Below, one piece after another: positions 58,011-64,000 of a stretch of 64,000 nucleotides of DNA. The stretch covers positions 22,836,001 to 22,900,000 of the forward strand of contig OY821777.1 of the NCBI GenBank assembly GCA_963682175.1, read 5' to 3'. Origin of the DNA: Triglochin maritima (taxonomy: Eukaryota; Streptophyta; Magnoliopsida; Alismatales; Juncaginaceae). The notes beneath the pieces were generated by a model that worked only from the letters and a program-made list of their open reading frames with translations, searched no databases and was not told where the DNA came from. Position numbers and translations under genes: made by a program. Position 1 is the first letter of the stretch. Every line of letters starts with the position of its first letter.

Positions 58011-58113
58011 TGTTTAAATCGTTTAAAATACCGCCACTGCACGGTGTTGTTGAACACATGGCAAATACGGCTCGATCCGCGGGGAGGTGAGTATATTCTG
58101 GTTTTAACGAAAT
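58011..58113 (-). repeat. 5' LTR end of element H, interrupted by A2
   Basis: 103 bp of LTR end with the CATGGCAAATACGGCTCGATCC block found before every LTR end in this group. Cut by the A2 insertion. Confidence 0.78.
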
Positions 58114-59532
58114 TGATTGACATCATTTCATGCTCATATTTGTATCTTATATCCATTATCTTTCACCTAAACAATGCTATGTCACGAGTTTTATGTTTAG
58201 TTTTCAGGAATAAATAGGTTTGAAGAGATGAACGCAAGACAAAAGGACCCAAAAGCTGGGAAAAAGGACTGAATTGTGAGATCTGGGGACTGAGATGCAA
58301 GGAAGAAGGACCTGAATGTAAGACCAAAGGACCAAAGTGCAAAATAGAGAACTCCACACCATCATGGGGAGTATTTTGGCAATTCTTCTCGGGTCGGAGA
58401 TCCAACAACTCAAGTAACCGCATCCAAGACAACAAATACCAACATGGAAAGCCCAGAAGAAAGCCCAGGACGATCTGGAGTTTATAGACCGCTAATTAGC
58501 GGTCTTGGACCGCTAATTGGCGGTCCAAGTTGCTCCAAATTCTCTTAGCTTGTTATGGCCTGTGTATTAGAGCATTCTTAGTCCATTTATGGTATCTGTT
58601 TAGTCCCACATCGGGGGATTGTCCCGGATTAGCTTTTTCCATGGCTATAAATAGAACTCTTCACCTTCTTATGTAAACCACTCCATATTTTAAGTGGCTA
58701 TTCTTCCTACTAGAAGTGAGGTCTTGAAGCACACACTAAAGTAGGAGGATGCTACTTTTAATGTGAGTCATTTTATCAATAAAGTTTTATATTTCTTTCA
58801 TTGTTTGTTTTATGCTTCTTTTATTGTTTGTGCATGTTTTAGTTTAATCGTCTTTTAATTCTAGCTTAGTTTTAATATGCTTTCTTTCCATAGTTTAATA
58901 ATTAGTGTAATGTTTAGTGAGTAGTTCCATCCCCTTTGGGGGTGGAGTAGATGTACATACATGCATTAGAGAATGGGATGAATGCTTTAATTTCAATGTG
59001 TTGATTAAACATGAATGTATGCTTGCTTGTTTAGGATAGAATTTACAACTTGATGAGTTTTGCCAAAATGATTAGACACCTCTCATGCTTGTTTAGGTTC
59101 TGAAATAAACACCTTGCATATGTAAATGTTAATCAACTAAGTTGGTGAATAGATTGATAGGTTTTGCCATAACATTTAGACACATCCTATGCTTGATAAA
59201 CACCACCTTCATGTGCTTAAAGAATGTATTCTACACCCACCTCTTTGCTTGTGTGCACTCACTCCACCCCTTAGGGGTTTTCCATTCCTGAAATTCCAGC
59301 ACTTCTATTTTGTTCTTAGCTTAGTTTTTATTTGATCGTTTATTTCTTTGTTTCGCATTTCGTACTTCTTAGCGTAGTTTAGTGTAGAGTAGCGTAACCA
59401 ACTCTCTTCTCCATTATTTTCGCCACTTGATTTCGTGCAAACAAGAGGCTTCTCACCTCCCTGAGGACGACCCGTACTTGCCACCGCTTCATCGCGGCCG
59501 TGCACTTGCGGTTTAAATTAAAACGTTCAACA
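58114..59532 (+). repeat. 5' LTR of element A2
   Basis: 1419 bp, from TGATTGACATC to GTTCAACA. The palindrome pair lies at 58487-58504 (perfect) and 58508-58525. Confidence 0.94.
58487..58656 (+). promoter_or_regulatory. LTR promoter of element A2
   Basis: Palindrome pair, CACATCGGGGGATTGTCCCGG, then TATAAATA at 58646-58653. Confidence 0.7.
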
Positions 59533-59538
59533 AGTTTT

Positions 59539-59555
59539 TGGCGCCGTTGCCGGGG
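59539..59555 (+). other. Primer-binding site of element A2, tRNA-Asp
   Basis: Exact TGGCGCCGTTGCCGGGG, 6 bases after the LTR. Confidence 0.92.
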
Positions 59556-60621
59556 AGGTGCCAGTCCAGACTCTTGTTTGGACGATTCGAGTGGATTTAA
59601 TTTTTGTTCTTGTAGTTTTCTTTGTCGCAGGTGACTCACATTGAGAAGGGGAAGCATCTGGTCAAGTTTGGAGGTGATCTGAGAGAAGAAGACCGCCAAT
59701 CAGCGGTCTTCAACCGCCAACTGGCGGTCTGGTAGCTTCATTTCGCCTCTAAATTTTTGTGGAGTATTTCTTTATCTGTTATAGTGATCTGGGACTCGAT
59801 TTAGCATGTCTTGACCTATAGTTTGTTCCCAGATCAAGAATCAAACCTCCTTTAAGCAACTTGGACCCTAAAACTCAAAGCAAAAGATTAGGCATTATTC
59901 TTGTTTAAGTCATGCATCATGTATGTGACTTAGGCATTTAGATTGTCTTTTATCTTAGCTTTATTTTCTGTTGCTGAGAGCTGGCGTGAGGTACGCACCT
60001 TCTACTCTCATTCATGCATTTCGTATGAACATGCATTAGTTAGTAGGAAGTGCATTGCAACAAGTGTGAGTTGAGCGTTGTTTGGAGAGTTGATTGCTAG
60101 ATTTAGGACTCAGAAACGCTACTAAGGAGGGGCTGTCCCATAAAAGATAAGGTGGGGGATTTCATCACCCTTTCCTTCGCCCCACAAACCACACTAATAA
60201 AGAGCCTAATTCTAAAATCAAGTAGACATTGGCCCTAAGGATCCCGGACGCATTAGGAGAGTGATCCGGTCCCGACCGTCATGACCTGATCGGCGTTGCC
60301 CACTTTGTCGATAGTAGGAGAGACGAGATCTCCGGATCTTGGCTCACTTGCTGGGCTTTGTGGTCCTCGTTGTAGGGAGGTGAGGCGTGTTGAGGCCGTG
60401 TGACCTCGCAGTTAGGCGTCGTCTAGCTGTAAGGACCTATAGCGACCTTATGATTGTTTGAGCCTTGTTTGCTTGTGTCCTTCTACCTGTACCCATCCGC
60501 CGTAGCTTAAGGACTTCTTCCCTTCTCTCCTGAGTCATTCTTTCTCTCCTGTGTTCCCTCGTCTTCTCTTCTACGTACATTCTTTAAAAAAAAAAAAAAA
60601 AAGAAAAGAAAAAAAAGAGAG
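59556..60621 (+). other. 5' leader of element A2
   Basis: Non-coding. The leader pair lies at 59691-59708 and 59712-59729. The conserved AAGGTGGGGGATTTCATCACC block lies near 60149-60169. A long A/G run (about 60585-60618) lies directly before the first ATG and is much shorter in A1. Confidence 0.82.
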
Positions 60622-63600
60622 TTGTGGTTTGTGTGTGCACCTTTGTGCATGCTTTCGTGGACACGAGACGAGAGTGGTCGTTTGACGAGGAGCGTTGTCA
60701 ATCCGACTTCGGTCATCGATTTCTCGACACCTTCCTCCTCTCGTGTCGCACGTAGTTCGGGTCCAATGGCTGCTAATTTCCGTGAGGAGGAGCAGTTGCT
60801 GGACCCACCTGTTCCACCTGTGCTTCCAGTTGTCGTTCCCATACCTCTACGTGATCGATGCTACCCGAGCCGTACAGCTCTACCCTCATGCATCGTATTG
60901 CCAGAGGCAAATGGGAACCATTTTGAGGTCAAGCCTCAGTTTATTTCCATGCTCCCTCATTTCACTGGGAAAGGTGACCCCTATATCTTTCTCAGGGAAT
61001 TTGAGGAGGTCTGTGCTATGTTCAAGCTGCAACAACTTAGCACAGACTCCATCCATCTTAGGCTCGTTCCTTTTGCACTAAAGGATGACGCCAAGAAGTG
61101 GTTGTACAGCAACCAGGCGAATTCCTTTAGGACTTGGGATGAGTTTCAATCTGCATTCCTCAAGAAGTACTTTCCTAATCATCGGACTCAAAAATTGAGG
61201 AACGAAATCAATTCGTTCTATCAACATGAGACCGAACCATTTCATGCATATCTTGAGAGGTTCAAAGAGCTACTATCCTCGTGCCCTCACCATGGCATTG
61301 AGTTGTGGCGTCTTTGTCAGATTGTGTATGAGGGTCTTCACATCCCGTCAAGAACGCTCCTTGAGTCCATGTGTCAAGGAGAGTTCTTGGGAAAGGATGA
61401 AAGGGAGGCATGGGCCTTCCTAGAAGACCTCGCTGAGAAAACCATGCAATGGGAGAGTGTGAGGGAGCCACCTGCATCATCTAGTATAGGAGCGAGGATC
61501 GCGAATGCAAACTCAACTAGATCGGGTACCGCATTTGCTATCGATACCACTACGGCCACCGAGGCACGCATGGCGGCCTTAATACGCCGTATGGATTCGA
61601 TTGAGCTCCAAAACCAACAAAGTGCACCTCACATGTCCACATCTGGTCCAGTTCCCTGTCATTCATGTGGTAGGATAGGTCATGTAGAAAGCGAGTGTGA
61701 GTCCATTCCTCCTGAGATGGAGCGTGTCAACGCCGTCTATGATAGAGCCCGGAATGACCCATACTCATCATCTTATAATCCTGGATGGAGGAACCACCCC
61801 AATTTTTCATGGAACCAAACTAATGACCCGGGTGGTCCTTCAAACTCCTCTAGACCACCTTACCAATCACACCAACCTCCCATGCATGCACAATCTTATC
61901 AGCAACCCCAAGTTCCAAGCACCAACCAACCAGGTTTCCCAAATTCTAACAACTTCGAAACCCGGTTTAATTCGCTTGAGAACTTGACTCGTGGACTTGA
62001 GAACTCTATGAAAAATTTTATGTCAACCACGAGTCAAGTTCTCACTTCAAATCAGCAGACCATCAAATCTCTAGAGCTTCAGATGGGCCAATTGGCTCAG
62101 TCTGTACATGAAAGAGAGAGATGGTCTTTTCCTAGCCAGCCTGAGGCTAACCCCCGCATGTACCAACAACAACAAATGCAAAATGAGAATGTGGTACCTC
62201 GGGGGAGGCAAGTGAACCATGTGGAGGAACCTGTTCACCATGTCAATTCCATTGTGACCTTAAGGAATGGAAAACAGGTTGACAATCACATTTCCTTGCC
62301 ACACCCACCACCATCTATGCAGCCCCCTAGTGGGAATGGTGGTGAAGAAGAAGCTGAGGGTGAGGGTAATACACCAACGCTTCCTTCTTCTCAGGCACAG
62401 CAGAAAACCTACATGCCAAAAGCTCCTTACCCAAGTAGGTTAACCAAAAAGCAGAGTGACAACATGGACAAGATATTAGAGGTATTTAAGCAAGTGAAGG
62501 TTAACATCCCCTTGTTGGATGTCATCCAACAAATACCTCAATATGCCAAAGTGTTGAAGGATCTCTGCACAACCAAGAGGAAGACCAATGTTCCTAAGAG
62601 AGCATTCTTGGCTGCAAATATCAGCTCACTTTTGTCCAATCCCACCTACACAAAATACAAGGACCCTGGGTGTCCTACTATTCAGTGTACGATTGGGGAC
62701 ACTAGACTGAGCAATGTTTTGCTTGATTTAGGATCAGCGGTCAACCTCCTCCCATTCTCTATTTATCAACAGTTGAACTTGGGAGAATTAAAACCAACTA
62801 AGATCACCCTCCAATTGGCAGATAGATCCATTCGTATTCCCATGGGGATTATCGAGGACGTGCTTATCAAGGTTGGAGATTTTATATTTCCAGTCGATTT
62901 TGTTGTCCTCGATACCAATCCTGTTGCGAACACCTACTCTCAAATACCTTTGATTTTGGGTAGACCATTTCTGGCAACCTCCAATGCCTTGATTAATTGT
63001 AGAAATGGTCTCATGAAGCTCTCATTCGGTAACATGAGTGCCGAGTTTCATGTGTTCAACTCTGGTAGGCAACAGGAACCCATGGATGAACCTTTAAATC
63101 TAAATCTCATCCGCCAATTGGAGAAAGCACCACAAAATCAACGAACACCCCTAACCCCAATGCAACCCATTGAGAATGTTCGTGCGCCCAGCGAAAACTC
63201 ATTGCCTGTCTTCGCAATGCAACAGAGTGAGCTGGCCTCGAACATGAATGTCCAAAGGGAGTGTTCGTTGCATGATTCAGTTGAGAGTACTAGTGAGAGT
63301 GAGACACCTCATCATATGCCTATACCAGAAGGTGTCTCTACCTCATGTCCCATGGCCATTGAGCCATTTGAGCTTCATTTTGACTCCAACAAGGACCCAC
63401 CTATGACCGAGCTTATGCTTGACGATCTAAATGATGGTGGGAGGTCCTTGTTGGATGACTTGGGGAGAAGCCCCATTTTTAGTGATGCAGGTCTGCTGCA
63501 TCCATCGAATGAGCCTGAGGAACTCATTCCGATGCACCCGCCTATTGGTTGGAGGGTTTTCTTCGATGAGCAATTAAACCCTAGTGAGGCAACACAACTT

Positions 63601-63759
63601 CATTCTTTGTTGCCCACACCCAACCAATATCATGAGGGGTTCGAGCCTTTCAGCTTTGACCTTTCACCCCTCATGACACCTCAGAGTACCGGTGAAGTTT
63701 GCCCATCTCAGCAAGTCTCTGGTCCTCATGACTTGATGTTCTCATTTGATGTTCTTTGA
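60622..63759 (+). CDS. Intact gag-protease polyprotein of element A2
   Basis: 1045 codons without interruption. It would form the particle and process it. Residues 106-275 are the capsid-like gag domain (HFTGKGDPYIFLREFEE, LKDDAKKWLY, FLKKYFPNH). A zinc knuckle CHSCGRIGHVESEC of CX2CX4HX4C type is at 346-359. Residues about 370-450 are N/P/Q-rich. About 455-500 is probably helical (SLELQMGQLAQSVHERER). The aspartic protease spans about 690-800, with active site DLGSA at 702-706 and LILGRPF at 777-783. The usual DTG/DSG is replaced by DLG, which is normal for this plant group. The acidic tail, about 810-1045, ends FSFDVL and has no recognised domain. No reverse transcriptase follows. The start could instead be the ATG at 60766 (MAANFREEEQ). 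Whether it is expressed is unknown. Confidence 0.9.
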   Translation: MWFVCAPLCMLSWTRDESGRLTRSVVNPTSVIDFSTPSSSRVARSSGPMAANFREEEQLLDPPVPPVLPVVVPIPLRDRCYPSRTALPSCIVLPEANGNHFEVKPQFISMLPHFTGKGDPYIFLREFEEVCAMFKLQQLSTDSIHLRLVPFALKDDAKKWLYSNQANSFRTWDEFQSAFLKKYFPNHRTQKLRNEINSFYQHETEPFHAYLERFKELLSSCPHHGIELWRLCQIVYEGLHIPSRTLLESMCQGEFLGKDEREAWAFLEDLAEKTMQWESVREPPASSSIGARIANANSTRSGTAFAIDTTTATEARMAALIRRMDSIELQNQQSAPHMSTSGPVPCHSCGRIGHVESECESIPPEMERVNAVYDRARNDPYSSSYNPGWRNHPNFSWNQTNDPGGPSNSSRPPYQSHQPPMHAQSYQQPQVPSTNQPGFPNSNNFETRFNSLENLTRGLENSMKNFMSTTSQVLTSNQQTIKSLELQMGQLAQSVHERERWSFPSQPEANPRMYQQQQMQNENVVPRGRQVNHVEEPVHHVNSIVTLRNGKQVDNHISLPHPPPSMQPPSGNGGEEEAEGEGNTPTLPSSQAQQKTYMPKAPYPSRLTKKQSDNMDKILEVFKQVKVNIPLLDVIQQIPQYAKVLKDLCTTKRKTNVPKRAFLAANISSLLSNPTYTKYKDPGCPTIQCTIGDTRLSNVLLDLGSAVNLLPFSIYQQLNLGELKPTKITLQLADRSIRIPMGIIEDVLIKVGDFIFPVDFVVLDTNPVANTYSQIPLILGRPFLATSNALINCRNGLMKLSFGNMSAEFHVFNSGRQQEPMDEPLNLNLIRQLEKAPQNQRTPLTPMQPIENVRAPSENSLPVFAMQQSELASNMNVQRECSLHDSVESTSESETPHHMPIPEGVSTSCPMAIEPFELHFDSNKDPPMTELMLDDLNDGGRSLLDDLGRSPIFSDAGLLHPSNEPEELIPMHPPIGWRVFFDEQLNPSEATQLHSLLPTPNQYHEGFEPFSFDLSPLMTPQSTGEVCPSQQVSGPHDLMFSFDVL

Positions 63760-64000
63760 CCAAATGATTATGAGAATATCGTTGCTACTGTATATATCAT
63801 GTTAAAAATAAAAAAAAATCAAAAAAAAAATCAAAAAAAAAAAGAAAAGAAAAGAAAAAAAAAAGAAAAAAAAGAGAAATAAAAGACTCCTGCAGTGAGC
63901 ATCCATTGTTGTGGGCCCCAACCCTTGTGTACTTGGGCCCAATCTCTTCACGTATTTATCTCCCTTCTTCAGCTTCTCACAGGTTTTGAGGGAATTTGGG
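63760..64000 (+). other. Start of the 3' untranslated region of element A2
   Basis: Begins with an A-rich tract (about 63803-63880), then the GTGGGCCCCAACCC block seen after gag-pro in A1, B and E. Runs off the window. Confidence 0.85.

Larger units (their letters stand above)
51874..58113 (-). mobile_element. Element H: minus-strand Athila-like retrotransposon with gag-to-pol deletion
   Basis: Read right to left: 5' LTR end (58011-58113, cut by A2), degraded tRNA-Asp primer site, leader, gag, reverse transcriptase, part of RNase H, a foreign LTR fragment, 3' untranslated region, 3' LTR. The assignment of the two LTRs to one element is inference from order, strand and family. It is the only Ty3/gypsy polymerase in the window and is related in gag and leader to the pol-less elements. 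Confidence 0.75.
58114..64000 (+). mobile_element. Element A2: gag-pro LTR retrotransposon with intact frame, 3' end outside window
   Basis: 5' LTR, tRNA-Asp primer site, leader, uninterrupted gag-pro and the start of the 3' untranslated region. Very similar to A1 throughout. The preceding 5 bases are GAAAT, the same as the A1 duplication; the right-hand copy lies outside the window. It inserted into the 5' LTR of element H. No pol in the visible part. Confidence 0.92.

Overview
This is a gene-poor, repeat-dense stretch of a flowering-plant nuclear genome, most likely a eudicot. I found no intact host gene. Nearly the whole window is explained by transposable elements inserted into one another. 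Most are LTR retrotransposons with a primer-binding site matching plant tRNA-Asp (TGGCGCCGTTGCCGGGG) and an Athila-like (Ty3/gypsy) gag or gag-protease region. The rest are a Ty1/copia remnant, a Mutator-like element (MULE), a CACTA element, a short LTR element primed by initiator tRNA-Met, and a foldback MITE. The species cannot be named from the sequence.

Layout. 1-5612: 3' part of a decayed gag-pro retrotransposon (element E). 5613-10410: an LTR scrap, then a stretch bounded by a short inverted repeat that holds PPR-like gene fragments, a foldback MITE and a complete 1.86-kb short LTR element (8203-10059, TSD CGTAG). 10411-12199: A+T-rich, unassigned. 12200-22385: a copia pol remnant on the minus strand, split by a MULE (13087-21547). 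The MULE transposase gene is split by a solo LTR (15096-16315, TSD TTCAT) and by a CACTA element (17200-20118, TSD TTG), which itself holds a solo LTR (17437-18843, TSD GGCAA). 22386-42684: minus-strand element C, split by element B (26351-42335, TSD GTCTC), which is split by element A1 (30120-38734, TSD GAAAT). 42685-49642: element D, a second LTR family with a broken gag-pro and a truncated 3' LTR. 49643-51873: unassigned DNA with a solo LTR (50339-51686, TSD GCAGG). 51874-58113: minus-strand element H, which carries the only Ty3/gypsy reverse transcriptase in the window, in a gag-to-pol deletion derivative. 58114-64000: element A2 with an intact 1045-codon gag-pro frame, running off the window.

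How the parts fit. A1, A2, B and D carry gag or gag-pro but no reverse transcriptase, RNase H or integrase between protease and 3' LTR. They look like non-autonomous partners that need pol in trans. H, whose gag, leader and LTR resemble theirs, is a relic of a possible pol donor. What these elements share most strongly is non-coding: a three-hairpin RNA module 50-120 nt upstream of the polypurine tract with compensatory changes between families, paired palindromes present both upstream of the TATA box in the LTR and again downstream of the primer-binding site (in two unrelated sequence versions), and a conserved leader block. This cis-acting architecture is the most interesting content of the window.

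Insertion order is supported by exact target-site duplications, by reading frames that resume across removed insertions, and by LTR divergence counted by eye (A1 about 1%, its host B about 2%).
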